Counted from the stretch's first letter, positions 45,562 to 54,009 are shown. The stretch is DNA of 64,000 nt from Ruegeria arenilitoris (GCF_013030265.1 NZ_WPZQ01000008.1:1-64000), one strand, 5' to 3'. The notes: generated by a model from the sequence alone, not told the origin. Made by a program: numbers and translations.

Positions 45562-45606
45562 TATGCAATTTGCGTATTTTATTTCTTGACCTATGCAATT
45601 TGCGTA
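45562..45606. promoter_or_regulatory. Second pair of TAYGCAAWTTGCGTA operators on a promoter
   Basis: TATGCAATTTGCGTA at 45562-45576 and 45592-45606, starting exactly 30 bp apart (three helical turns). The second lies in the spacer of a plausible promoter: -35 TTGACC (45586-45591) and -10 TATCGT after 17 bp. The motif matches the cro/cI operators, so the phage repressor should control the operon starting at 45644. Confidence 0.75.
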
Positions 45607-45643
45607 CTTATCGTTTCTACAATCACTGCATACGGAGAGGGTT

Positions 45644-45946
45644 ATGACCAAGGCTGATCAGTTCAAAACTCTGGCGAAAGTCATTGCCAACCCAAAACCA
45701 GAACACCCACCTGCGCTGACAAGCAGCGTTTGGATCACCGCCAAGGAATTCACGGGGCGACCTTTGTCCCTGGAACGCATGGACCGCGTCGGTGTGGCAC
45801 ACGAAAACCCATCCAACACCGCGAGCGAATGTCGCCTGAAACGTATTCGCGACGCAGTAAGGCAGCGCGCGTCCGAACTTGGCCACACTGGACCCGACCC
45901 TCTCATCTTGAAGAACCCGACATTCCCGAACCGCCTGCCTCGATAA
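45644..45946 (+). CDS. Small phage protein, first gene of the repressor-controlled right operon
   Basis: 100 residues from the ATG at 45644 with GGAGAGG 5 nt upstream (the longer frame to 45593 would begin inside the operator). Basic, mostly helical (DRVGVAHENPSNTASECRLK, RIRDAVRQRASELGHTG). No family recognised. It is driven by the operator-bearing promoter and followed by a terminator. Confidence 0.5.
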   Translation: MTKADQFKTLAKVIANPKPEHPPALTSSVWITAKEFTGRPLSLERMDRVGVAHENPSNTASECRLKRIRDAVRQRASELGHTGPDPLILKNPTFPNRLPR

Positions 45947-45957
45947 TGGCGGCAACT

Positions 45958-45994
45958 GGCCGGGGAGCGTACCGCCTTCCCCGGCCGCCTTTTT
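45958..45994 (+). terminator. Rho-independent terminator
   Basis: GGCCGGGGA and TCCCCGGCC form a strong stem around a short loop, followed by GCCTTTTT. It would end the short transcript from 45644 unless bypassed. Confidence 0.75.
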
Positions 45995-46033
45995 CGGGCA
46001 CCCGAACACAAGTGGCCTACCGAGCAGGCCGCC

Positions 46034-46087
46034 GGGGCGCGCAGGTCACACTCACGGAACACCAATCCACCTGCGCGCCCCGCTTTT
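46034..46087 (+). terminator. Second hairpin terminator
   Basis: GGGGCGCGCAGGT (46034-46046) pairs perfectly with ACCTGCGCGCCCC (46069-46081) across a 22-nt loop and is followed by GCTTTT. It lies directly before the next gene, so it may be an attenuator or a phage-controlled read-through site. Confidence 0.65.
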
Positions 46088-46101
46088 CTGGGGGAATACG
46101 A

Positions 46102-46323
46102 ATGGCTGAACTGAAACCGGATTCATTCTTCTGCCCACGCTGGCCCACCTGTGGTTGCCCAGATGGCACCACCCGGCCGGACTGCCCCGGCATTTCCATC
46201 CTCCACGGAGACAGATCTCGCGCCACACCCCATGGCGCAGATAGCGGGCGAGGCTCCTCCCCATCCCATGACCCTCGCCCGCACCCAATTCCTGCACTCA
46301 AGTTGATCAAAGGTGGAACATGA
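46102..46323 (+). CDS. Small Cys-rich phage protein
   Basis: 73 residues from the ATG at 46102 (TGGGGGAAT upstream). The first 30 residues hold CPRWPTCGCPDG and a fourth Cys (DCPGIS), a possible zinc site; the rest is Ser/Arg/His-rich and probably disordered. The stop overlaps the next start. Function unknown. Confidence 0.45.
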   Translation: MAELKPDSFFCPRWPTCGCPDGTTRPDCPGISILHGDRSRATPHGADSGRGSSPSHDPRPHPIPALKLIKGGT

Positions 46324-46607
46324 ACATTGTCGGTTACGCAGACATACGCCGGCGCGCGCTTGATCAGATGTTGGCTCGCGACATGGTCCGGCTCCGCAAC
46401 CCCGAAACCGGTGAGTATCTGCACGCGTCCGGTACCGGAACGGTCTTTGGCATTGATTGGTCCTGGCTCGGTTTCCGACGCCAGGCAGAAGCGCTAAGGC
46501 AGGCCACCCTGTCTCGCAACGAACCATGGGTGTTCATCATCGTGCATCGCGACGAGAACGAGGAAATCGCAAATTTACGTTCTCAATTCGAAACGGAGTG
46601 CGGCTGA
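46320..46607 (+). CDS. Phage protein, unknown function
   Basis: 95 residues, start overlapping the previous stop and stop overlapping the methyltransferase-like start, so translation is coupled. A helical N-terminus (YADIRRRALDQMLARDM) and a small beta-rich middle (LHASGTGTVFGIDWSWLGF). No family recognised. Confidence 0.5.
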   Translation: MNIVGYADIRRRALDQMLARDMVRLRNPETGEYLHASGTGTVFGIDWSWLGFRRQAEALRQATLSRNEPWVFIIVHRDENEEIANLRSQFETECG

Positions 46608-47287
46608 TGTTCAGAAGCCCGCGCGCATTAGCAGCATGTGAACGCAGCGGAAAGCTACGCCGCGCATTGATCCGCCGTGGCTTTGACGCATGGTCCTGCG
46701 ACCTCGAACCAGCCGACGACAACGCCAACAATCACATCATCGGCGATGTGCGCGATGTGATGTACATGGGCTGGGATTTGATGATTGTTTGCCACCCGCC
46801 TTGCACGCGCCTGTGTCGCGCCGGTCAGCGTTGGCTGTACGGTCCCGACAAAACACACCCTAAGGTGCTGCCAAAGGGACGGACGTGGGCTGACTTGATC
46901 AAAGAGTTCGAAGAAGCATGCGATCTGTTCGTAGACTGCATGAACGCTCCCTGCCCCCATGTAGCTATCGAAAACCCGGAAATGCACAAGTGGGCCAAAG
47001 AACGGATGCCGGACATTCCAGTCCCACAGTTCGTGCAGCCATACTGGTTTGGAGATCCCGCTTTCAAAAAGACCGGTCTGCATTTGCGGGGCCTGCCTGA
47101 ACTGACGCCTACCAACATGCTGACACCGCCGAAACGCGGCACCGACGAATACAAACAATGGGGTTCAATCTGGCGAACGCCACCCGGCCCCAACCGCGCC
47201 AAAATCCGCAGCGAAACGTTCGACGGCTTTGCCGAGGCAGCCGCGCAGCAATGGGGCGACTATGCAATGAAGAGGCTGGCGGTATGA
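46607..47287 (+). CDS. Phage DNA cytosine methyltransferase-like protein
   Basis: 226 residues from the ATG at 46607 (overlapping TGA of the preceding gene). An SAM-binding-like N-terminus (ALAACERSGKLRRALIRRGF, SCDLEPADD), GDVRDV and then CHPPC (VCHPPCTRLC) follow the cytosine C5 methyltransferase layout, with PPC as catalytic motif. A conserved ENP (AIENPEMHKW) and PYWFGDPAFKKTGL complete the phage type. It may protect phage DNA or modify host sites; the recognition sequence is unknown. No partner nuclease is adjacent. Confidence 0.7.
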   Translation: MFRSPRALAACERSGKLRRALIRRGFDAWSCDLEPADDNANNHIIGDVRDVMYMGWDLMIVCHPPCTRLCRAGQRWLYGPDKTHPKVLPKGRTWADLIKEFEEACDLFVDCMNAPCPHVAIENPEMHKWAKERMPDIPVPQFVQPYWFGDPAFKKTGLHLRGLPELTPTNMLTPPKRGTDEYKQWGSIWRTPPGPNRAKIRSETFDGFAEAAAQQWGDYAMKRLAV

Positions 47288-47523
47288 GCAACACGCAGCA
47301 ATTGATCGCAGTCGATGCCACGGCGCTCCAAACCCTCATAGCTGAAGTGCAGGAACTCCGCCGCGAAGTCCGTTGCGCCCGCATTCAGCCTGAGCAGGAA
47401 TGGGTAACCATCAAGGACTACGCCGCTCGACACGGGAAATCTGAATCCACAATCAACCGCTGGATCGCTAACGGTACAGTTGAAACCAAAACAGAAGGTA
47501 AAACCCGAATGGTGAGACTATAA
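47284..47523 (+). CDS. Excisionase-like small helix-turn-helix protein
   Basis: 79 residues from the ATG at 47284, coupled to the previous gene. The C-terminal half (WVTIKDYAARHGKSESTINR, WIANGTVETKTEGKTRMVRL) is the MerR-like winged helix of excisionases and binding adaptors, and the N-terminal half is a short helix. It is the last phage gene toward the tRNA. The partner integrase at 58385 is 11 kb away on the other side of the cargo. Confidence 0.6.
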   Translation: MSNTQQLIAVDATALQTLIAEVQELRREVRCARIQPEQEWVTIKDYAARHGKSESTINRWIANGTVETKTEGKTRMVRL

Positions 47524-47961
47524 CGGCCACCTTCCGGACTTTCGCTGCATGCGCAGTACCAGTGGCCACAAACGGCCGTTTTGCGCAGAAACCGGACTTT
47601 GCAAAGTCTCGCTAAGGCGCCAAAACGGACGCTTATCGCTATCTCGTATGTAGCAGGATAAATTCCTAAAAGTGGTCGTTAGTCTTCTGAGCCACTGACC
47701 CAAGCCGCCTTTAAGTTTGGATCGAATAGCAACATTCTCACCTCTACTTGCCTGCTTCTAAGCCGGACAGCCTCTGATCCACTGTTGTCCTCCAAAGCAC
47801 CAAGGCTTGTATCGTGGGTATTCGAAGCCCATATACACAAGGCTTACGTTTTTCTTTTTCGACCTGCTGTCTCCTCAATTCGGCGTTCAGTCTTTCGATT
47901 CAGACCGACCACGCCGAGTCGCCGCAATGATGCGGGCGGCAAGTATTAGGAGACCTTCACC
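47524..47961. other. Intergenic boundary of phage genes and right cargo, long csp leader
   Basis: The first 120 bp are rich in inverted GC repeats (for example AACGGCC/GGCCGTT at 47522-47566 and TTCCGGAC-type repeats), degenerate dispersed-repeat sequence. The last 150 bp form the likely 5' leader of the cold-shock gene, with several possible stem-loops (GCCGCAATGATGCGGGCGGC near the start codon). No gene recognised. Confidence 0.45.
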
Positions 47962-48168
47962 ATGGCAAATGGCACAGTAAAATGGTTCAATTCGACCAAA
48001 GGTTTTGGCTTTATCGAGCCTGAAGATGGCAAGCGCGATGTGTTCGTGCATATCTCAGCACTTGAACGTTCCGGCATCAGCGAATTGAAGGATGGCCAGA
48101 AGGTTACCTTCGACATCGAAGCTGGCCGTGACGGACGCGACAGCGCCGCCAACCTAGCACTCGCTTGA
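47962..48168 (+). CDS. cspA: Cold shock protein
   Basis: 68 residues with the full cold-shock domain: RNP1 KGFGFIEP and RNP2 VFVHISALE, length typical for CspA. It binds single-stranded RNA/DNA and unwinds RNA structure. AGGAG precedes the ATG and a terminator follows closely. The long leader fits cold-responsive regulation. Accessory copy: being in the island, it is probably not the only csp of the genome. Confidence 0.9.
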   Translation: MANGTVKWFNSTKGFGFIEPEDGKRDVFVHISALERSGISELKDGQKVTFDIEAGRDGRDSAANLALA

Positions 48169-48176
48169 CCTCTTTT

Positions 48177-48202
48177 GGGCACCCTTCTGGGGTGCCCGTT
48201 TG
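48177..48202 (+). terminator. Rho-independent terminator of the cold-shock gene
   Basis: GGGCACCC-TTCT-GGGGTGCCC with a following GTTT. It directly follows the csp stop codon. Confidence 0.65.
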
Positions 48203-48240
48203 CTCAGAGGGTTCCTAAGAGCCGTTGGAGAACAAGTCAG

Positions 48241-49254
48241 TTGCAACAGCAGGAATTGACCCGGGTGCTCGCGCAATACCGTGTGCCCGATACGAAGCGT
48301 AGCGTTTTTGAACTGACAGTCACTGTCATCCCCTTTTTCGCGCTATGGGGCGCAGCGTGGTTTGCGTTATCTTTTAGTGTCTGGGTCGCTGTTCTACTGG
48401 CCATCCTGAACGCCGCATTTCTGGTGCGTCTCTTCATCATCATGCATGATTGTGGTCACGGATCTTTCTTTAGAAATCGCGCCGTTTGCAATTGGACAGG
48501 CCGGGTCCTGGGTGTTCTCGCCCTCACACCTTATGACGTCTGGCGGCAAAGCCATGCGTTTCACCACGCCTCAACCGGCAACCTTGATCGGCGCGGGATG
48601 GGCGATATCCCTACGTTGACTGTAGAGGAATACCTGAAACGAAAGTGGGCCGGTCGTGCCGCTTACAAATTAATCCGGAACCCCTTCTTCCTGTTCTGTA
48701 TCGTACCGGTCTACACGTTCTTTCTTCAAAATCGCTTGCCCTTTGGTTTCATGCGGTCAGGCTGGCTGTATTGGGTAAGTGCAATGGGAACAAACGCCGC
48801 GATTGCGGTGGTCCTGGCTCTGATTTTTTGGACCGGAGGCCTAGATGTACTGGTTTTTGTATTCCTGCCAACCATGATCGTCGCCGCCTCGATTGGTATT
48901 TGGCTATTCTATATTCAACACCAGTTTGAACACACGACCTGGGAGCGGGAAGAAGTGTGGAATCTTCAGAACGCCGCATTCTATGGAAGTTCTCACTATG
49001 CCCTGCCAGGCATCCTTCGGTGGTTCTCTGCCAATATTGGTGTGCACCATGTTCATCACCTTGCCAGCCGCATACCGTTTTATCGGCTAAACGAGGTTTT
49101 GCGTGACCATTCCGAGTTGGAAAATTGCCAGCGTATTACTCTATATGAGAGCTTTCATTGCGCACGATTGCATCTTTGGGATGAAGAAAGTCAGCGCTTG
49201 ATGACGTTTTCTCAGGCTTTGTCGAACGCCAATCCCAACAAAAGTTTAGTGTAA
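48241..49254 (+). CDS. Membrane fatty acid desaturase
   Basis: 337 residues from a TTG at 48241 (GGAG about 10 nt upstream); the frame extends to 48175 but that lies in the csp terminator. Histidine boxes: HDCGH, HAFHH and HHVHH, plus HQFEH, with four or more membrane segments. The type is the acyl-lipid/CoA desaturase with di-iron site. Next to a cold-shock gene it suggests membrane fluidity adaptation in the cold; the position of the new double bond is not predictable. Confidence 0.85.
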   Translation: MQQQELTRVLAQYRVPDTKRSVFELTVTVIPFFALWGAAWFALSFSVWVAVLLAILNAAFLVRLFIIMHDCGHGSFFRNRAVCNWTGRVLGVLALTPYDVWRQSHAFHHASTGNLDRRGMGDIPTLTVEEYLKRKWAGRAAYKLIRNPFFLFCIVPVYTFFLQNRLPFGFMRSGWLYWVSAMGTNAAIAVVLALIFWTGGLDVLVFVFLPTMIVAASIGIWLFYIQHQFEHTTWEREEVWNLQNAAFYGSSHYALPGILRWFSANIGVHHVHHLASRIPFYRLNEVLRDHSELENCQRITLYESFHCARLHLWDEESQRLMTFSQALSNANPNKSLV

Positions 49255-49494
49255 TCTAGCGCGCACCAAAAAGGCTTCGACAGTATCACCACCTAAGGCG
49301 CGAATGGCCTCTAATCGGTGAAGGCCTTCAATCAGCACGAACCTTTTGTTGTCAGTGCGTATCTGGATCGGGGTCTTCTGGCCGTTCTTCAGGATATCTT
49401 CGGCCAACGTCAGGACTTTTTGCTGATCAAGTGTTTTTGCACGTTTAACAGGTACATAGATCAATTCTAGCGGATATGATCGTTTTTCCAACAT
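49246..49494 (-). CDS. Small ParB-like nuclease domain protein
   Basis: 82 residues: VLTLAEDILKNGQKTPIQIR and FVLIEGLHRLEAIRALGGD match the ParB/sulfiredoxin-type catalytic domain (the GxHRL pattern with Glu-Gly-x-His-Arg). No HTH or C-terminal dimer domain, so it is a stand-alone domain, not a partition protein. It overlaps the desaturase stop by 9 bp (convergent). Role unknown. Confidence 0.7.
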   Translation of the reverse strand: MLEKRSYPLELIYVPVKRAKTLDQQKVLTLAEDILKNGQKTPIQIRTDNKRFVLIEGLHRLEAIRALGGDTVEAFLVRARLH

Positions 49495-49568
49495 AAGCTA
49501 TGTGTGCAACCTTTCTTGCATTTATCTCGGTTTGGAGTTCGCTTCAAAAGCAGGCGCTATAACGCACG

Positions 49569-50258
49569 TCATAGAACCGAACGAACAGCGTCGCGCAATT
49601 CCTTATGCATAATCCAAGTTGCTGGCTCATCGTCACTTTCGATGTGAGAAAATGCCAGGACCTGCGCGGCTCCATCATTCTGTGCCGATCCGGCTTCGGG
49701 AAGTTCGAGCTCTAGATACTCCGCAATCAATAGTCCGATTTTCTTAAAGACCTTGATGGACGCTTCGCGTGATTTGTACCCGGCCGCCTGAGACAGGTGG
49801 CCAATAGTCAGACCCTCCTTGCCAGCAATTGTAAGTGCTTTGAGCATTGTGAGCTGCGCAGGGGAGAACCTGATCTGGCGCAATGCCTCGGCATATTCTC
49901 TTTCACTGGGAATGAGGGTGCCGGAGTTTCCCTCCAAGCGGCGTTGACCGCTACGCTTCCTGTCTCGTTCTTCGAGAATTTCTTTTAAGGCTTCAATGGC
50001 CAATGCCGGTGTTTCGCCGACTGCATCGGCAATCATTGCCTGCGTTTTCGCTGGTGGCTTGGGGAATGCGCGCGCAACGCTGTTACCGCTCAGAATGCCA
50101 GCTTTAATCAAGTACTTCCCAAACTCCACTTCAACCACACCTGATACGTCAGCGTTCCGCGTCTTACGAACGCTGCGGTCCTGAAATGCTCTTTGTTCCA
50201 GACCATGAGCTGACATCTTTGAGTCCGGGAGGGTTACTTGAGGGGTATTTTTACGCAT
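49569..50258 (-). CDS. Winged-helix regulator-like protein, coupled to a small membrane protein
   Basis: 229 residues. The N-terminal region is charged and probably flexible (residues 1-110). Residues about 130-190 look like a wHTH (LTMLKALTIAGKEGLTIGHL, SQAAGYKSREASIKVFKKIG, LLIAEYL). The start at 50258 overlaps the stop of the upstream small gene (TGATG), so both are translated together. Whether it binds DNA or a protein partner is unknown. Confidence 0.5.
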   Translation of the reverse strand: MRKNTPQVTLPDSKMSAHGLEQRAFQDRSVRKTRNADVSGVVEVEFGKYLIKAGILSGNSVARAFPKPPAKTQAMIADAVGETPALAIEALKEILEERDRKRSGQRRLEGNSGTLIPSEREYAEALRQIRFSPAQLTMLKALTIAGKEGLTIGHLSQAAGYKSREASIKVFKKIGLLIAEYLELELPEAGSAQNDGAAQVLAFSHIESDDEPATWIMHKELRDAVRSVL

Positions 50259-50395
50259 CAGAGAAACACCACTACAATAATCACCGCAACAAACACCGCC
50301 GACGCCACAGATACTTTAATCCCGTAGGACCGGCGACGAGCCTTTTCGGCTTTGATGCTTTTACCCAGGTTTTCATCAATCGAGTTATGGTTCAC
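50258..50395 (-). CDS. 45-residue single-pass membrane protein
   Basis: GTG at 50395, preceded by AGAAGGACT. The N-terminal half is polar and basic (NHNSIDENLGKSIKAEKARR) and the C-terminal half one hydrophobic helix (VASAVFVAVIIVVVFL). Its stop shares bases with the ATG of the regulator-like gene. The layout (short cytoplasmic tail, one helix, coupled soluble partner) resembles small membrane sensors or anchors. Confidence 0.6.
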   Translation of the reverse strand: MNHNSIDENLGKSIKAEKARRRSYGIKVSVASAVFVAVIIVVVFL

Positions 50396-50441
50396 GGCTT
50401 AGTCCTTCTGGATATGTCGGGCACTATTGATTTCCACCAAC

Positions 50442-51233
50442 CTATTGTCGCGGCACATTTTCGGTGCACGTATCGTTCTGTCGTGTGAACGGCCGATTGC
50501 ATTCCCAACCATCACCCCTACGATTTAAGTGAGCATTTGAAGGGACAAGGATCGCAACGCACCTGTGCCGGTTGGCGCGAAAACCACGTTCGCATTTCCA
50601 CCCGGAATAAGTCTCAGGGGCAAGATATGCATGCTTCGGAACAGCCACGGGCTCGCAGCCGCTCTCCGCTGCCCTGTAACCCCTTAGGCATACCCAACCA
50701 TCCGAGCTTTTTTTGTCGCTCAGACGACCGTTTTTTGGGACTTGTATTGCAATACAATCCTGGTTCTCTTTACGAAATCCCCAGTTGCAGTGTATTTCCT
50801 GCACGCCAAACCGAGATTCGACGTATCCATTTTGAGGTGCAATCAGTTCTTGGCACTCTTCCCCGACACGCTGGAACAGCCGATTGCACTCCCACTTATC
50901 TCCGGTTGATGCAAGATAGGCATTTTCAGGAACCCTTATTTCCTCACAGAGTTCTCCGACATTCTGAAAACCGTGATTGCATTCCCAGCCGCTACCAAAG
51001 GAGCTACCCGTCAAATATGCGTTTTCTGGAAAGTCTGTTCTTTGGCAGGATCCGTTCTTGTTTTCGAAACCTTCGTCACAAACCGATCCATCGACAGTGC
51101 CTGCGATTTGAGCAGGAAGCTGCGTTCCTGAGAGCAACACCAAGAGTGCCGGGATCAAACAAAGAATGCAGCGCGTAAACACGATGAATGACTGATTGAA
51201 ACGGAGCCTGAGACCTGATCTATCAGTCATCAA
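50442..51233 (-). CDS. Secreted protein of seven two-cysteine repeats
   Basis: 263 residues. A signal peptide (ILCLIPALLVLLSG) is followed by seven copies of a 31-34-residue unit with consensus GWxCxxGFxxxxxxCxxixVPxNAyL; every copy has two Cys ten residues apart. Such spacing fits an intra-unit disulphide in an exported protein. The unit is not one I recognise as a named family. It ends 47 bp before the small membrane protein start, on the same strand. Confidence 0.65.
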   Translation of the reverse strand: MMTDRSGLRLRFNQSFIVFTRCILCLIPALLVLLSGTQLPAQIAGTVDGSVCDEGFENKNGSCQRTDFPENAYLTGSSFGSGWECNHGFQNVGELCEEIRVPENAYLASTGDKWECNRLFQRVGEECQELIAPQNGYVESRFGVQEIHCNWGFRKENQDCIAIQVPKNGRLSDKKSSDGWVCLRGYRAAESGCEPVAVPKHAYLAPETYSGWKCERGFRANRHRCVAILVPSNAHLNRRGDGWECNRPFTRQNDTCTENVPRQ

Positions 51234-52049
51234 GCACGCAATTTATGAGCCATGTGCTGTTCATACGGCGCCTTCTTTCATGGGTCACGCGATGACTGGT
51301 GCATGTCGGGTGACAGTTTCAAATGCTTGCGAGGAACGAGCTCATAGCGAAGACCCCAGCGAAACCCGTTCCTATGCTGGGGCACATGCTACAGTTAGTC
51401 TGAAGGCTATTGGATTATCGTAACCGGCAGCATCGCGGCGACGAGTAAATTTCACCAATACACTTTTGTGGTTCTTAGCCAGCATAGAGTCAAGGAAGTT
51501 TCCCTCGTCGCAATGGTAGCACCGCTAAGGCTAGTAGTATTTGAAACTGCCGGTGACCAAGTTGCCTGGTGAACCACCGAAAGAAATTATCTGGCATTAA
51601 TCTGTCGTTATAGAGATTTTGAGGCCGGACCAGCAGCGAATACCAGCTTTATTCCGCATCGCTCTTGTCAGGCCTGGGTGCGGCGAAAGAGCGGTACGTG
51701 ATCAAGGTTTCCTCGTGGCTATGAATGACTGGCCTGACGCCATCAGCAGCAACGCAGAGACATTCGTGCCGCTCCTGCGAACTGATGCTGTGCAAGCACT
51801 AGCAGCGCGAGCAAATGGTTGATCTGTTACGCTTCTCGGGAATTGCAAAGTCTAATTGTGAATGTCCGTTTTGGGCTGCGAGCTGCCCAATGCAACTGCA
51901 GCAGCCCAATTGCGAGGCAATGACCGCTAAGGGCTCATCCTGCCTGTCTATGCTTGCCGCAGAAAACGACCGTTTTGAGCCCATAGTGCGAGGTGCCGTG
52001 GTTCGAACGAATGGCCGCTTACAATGTCAGAGCGCAAACCAAGACTTGT
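51234..52049. other. About 800 bp without a recognisable gene
   Basis: Contains short frames only (for example 51619-51822). Segments around 51850-52030 carry degenerate dispersed-repeat motifs (GACCGTTTTGAGCCCA-like) that also occur between other island genes. It may be remnants of deleted genes and repeats. Confidence 0.4.
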
Positions 52050-52601
52050 TCAATTGCTACGCTCACTATGCTCGTGCGCAAGAATCCCCATTATCCAATC
52101 ATCATGCCACGCACCGCTTACCCAAGCTGCTTCTCGTTCTGTTCCTTCATGAACAAAACCACATGACAGATAACAGCGAATTGCGCGCTTGTTGTACGAT
52201 AAGACTCGCAAGTCTACGCGATGTAGTCCCATTTCTGCAAAGGCATGGTCGAGGGTTTGGGTAATAGCTTCGCGCCCAATGCCGCGCCCAAGATGGGCTT
52301 CACCAAGAAGCCCTATTGCAAGGCGCGCACGTTTGTCCGGTTTGTCTAAACTGTGCAGCCTAACTTGCCCGACTGGCTCACCCCCATTGACGATAATCTT
52401 GGAATACGGGTGGTCACGCAGCCACTCAAGCCAACGTTTTGATCGTTCCATATCGGGTTTCGGCAGGTTGTCTGTTTCACCGCCATACATGCGAACAATT
52501 TCGGCGCTTGGAGCATAGGAGAAATGTACCAATGCATCTGCATCTACAGGGTCGCGAAGTTCGACCAGAGAACTGTGATTTCTCACCTTCATCAGCCTCA
52601 T
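52050..52601 (-). CDS. GNAT-family N-acetyltransferase (RimJ/RimL-like)
   Basis: 183 residues. AIGLLGEAHLGRGIGREAIT carries the acetyl-CoA pyrophosphate-binding Q/RxxGxG/A-type motif (LGRGIG), with a preceding strand (GQVRLHSL) and C-terminal HRVDLRVLSYNKRAIRCYLSCGFVHEG typical of RimJ-like enzymes. Substrate not predictable (protein N-terminus, antibiotic or metabolite). Isolated gene. Confidence 0.85.
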   Translation of the reverse strand: MRLMKVRNHSSLVELRDPVDADALVHFSYAPSAEIVRMYGGETDNLPKPDMERSKRWLEWLRDHPYSKIIVNGGEPVGQVRLHSLDKPDKRARLAIGLLGEAHLGRGIGREAITQTLDHAFAEMGLHRVDLRVLSYNKRAIRCYLSCGFVHEGTEREAAWVSGAWHDDWIMGILAHEHSERSN

Positions 52602-52723
52602 CTTGATAGTGGCTGCACTATCCTATGTTTGGGCATTGATGAAGGCAAATCGGAAGCGGATGCTTGCGCATTTACGGCGAAAGGTCAGTTTGTCCGCTCA
52701 CCAACAATCAGATACTTGAACTT

Positions 52724-52791
52724 GAACGTCCGCTTTCGCGCGTTTGCGGTCCGCTGCATGTGCGAAAGGCGGAAAGAGGATCAACGGCAGC
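52724..52791. repeat. 68-bp dispersed repeat, left copy
   Basis: Matches 58269-58336 in the same orientation and with no length change; a core of CGTTTGCGGTCC followed by (A/G)CTGCATGTGCGAAAGG is nearly identical, and similarity continues upstream to about 52680. The two copies flank the AraC/amidohydrolase cassette. Confidence 0.7.
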
Positions 52792-52906
52792 TCCGGGCTC
52801 AAAGGACTGTTCTGTCTCACCGCAGAGAACGGCTGCAGTGAGCCCATAATAGACACTAAGCTAGGACGCGGCGAATGGCCGCCATGAGCCCAAGCGGACT
52901 CTCGTC

Positions 52907-53851
52907 TTACGAATCCCCTGCAGCCGAACCGTTTTTTGGTCGACTCGCCGTTTCCATCGGCGTCTCACCGAAGAATTGACGGTAGGCAACTGACGTCCGG
53001 CCCAGATGACTAAAACCGGCTTCGCCGATGAGTTTCGAAACGACACCTTTCTCATAGGTGCATCCCAGCAGAAGCGACCTTAGCCGGTGTAGCTGGACAA
53101 TCGATTGGAACTTGCTTGGGCCAACACCAAGCTGTTTTTCAAAGGCCAGAAAGAGTGAACGCCTGGATACCACGAGTTCGCGACACAGTTCTTGAACCGT
53201 TAGTTTTGTGCCAGCCGGGTTTTCTGAAAAAAACTCTTCTGCCGCCAAAACGATCTTCCACTGACTATGGCTCGCTTTTTCTGCGGGCATTTGTGGTTCG
53301 GCACAGTAAAGAAATTCACCTGCCAAGTTTTCGAGGTTCTCGAGAACGTCATTCAACATCCAAGCATCTTCCGCATCCACGGTAGTTTGTTTGTGGCAAA
53401 GACACATTTCAATGCGCTGAACAAAAGCATTCAGACGGCCAGATCTAGTAATGCGGATGGGTGTTTCAAATGTTGCCCATCCACGCTTCTCGACCTGTAG
53501 CCACGGAACTTCCAGCAGGTATATCTGAGTGCCAGCTTCGGCCACGTAGTCATACTCTGTTGGCTCTTGCCCTTGCCAGAACACAAGAAACGGATCCTCA
53601 TATAGAGTTCCCTGAAATCGAACCGGTTCGCCGTTGGGCAAGACTAAACCGAGGAAGACTGTGTCGCCGTGTTGAACTTCTTGGAAACGAATACGCGAAA
53701 AATATTCCTCGCAATAAAGGCTAAAACCATTGTGTTGGGCCATGCGCCAATTCAGCTTCGGACCTTGTGGAGAGAGAGCGAGCGCTTCGAGTTGGACGCC
53801 AGTGTAATCAGGCAGGTGATCCACTGAACGTATTTTCTTGGACAGTAACAT
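52907..53851 (-). CDS. AraC-family transcription regulator
   Basis: 314 residues. The N-terminal 200 residues are a sensor part without a signal or membrane helix. The C-terminal AraC DNA-binding domain shows two HTHs (LTVQELCRELVVSRRSLFLA; VVSKLIGEAGFSHLGRTSVA, YRQFFGETP). It is divergent from the amidohydrolase gene across a 158-bp gap, so it very likely regulates that operon. Confidence 0.85.
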   Translation of the reverse strand: MLLSKKIRSVDHLPDYTGVQLEALALSPQGPKLNWRMAQHNGFSLYCEEYFSRIRFQEVQHGDTVFLGLVLPNGEPVRFQGTLYEDPFLVFWQGQEPTEYDYVAEAGTQIYLLEVPWLQVEKRGWATFETPIRITRSGRLNAFVQRIEMCLCHKQTTVDAEDAWMLNDVLENLENLAGEFLYCAEPQMPAEKASHSQWKIVLAAEEFFSENPAGTKLTVQELCRELVVSRRSLFLAFEKQLGVGPSKFQSIVQLHRLRSLLLGCTYEKGVVSKLIGEAGFSHLGRTSVAYRQFFGETPMETASRPKNGSAAGDS

Positions 53852-54009
53852 AGCGCCTCAGTTAACCCTTACTGCGACCGGCTCTGGCAGCAGCACATTG
53901 AACTTCAATTATTCATAATAGTTTGCACGATTCGGATAGCCAGTCACAAACTCAGGTTACACTATCGATCTCGAACACAGAAAACCTGTCAATGTCCTCG
54001 GAGTGCCTC
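53852..54009. promoter_or_regulatory. Divergent promoter region of AraC regulator and amidohydrolase operon
   Basis: 158 bp separating the divergent starts at 53851 and 54010. AraC regulators commonly bind here. No palindrome or repeat was picked out by eye. Confidence 0.4.

Noticed and set aside
51619-51822. Short plus-strand frame in the 51.2-52.0 kb gap
   Set aside because: No domain, no ribosome site, and repeat-like flanks.
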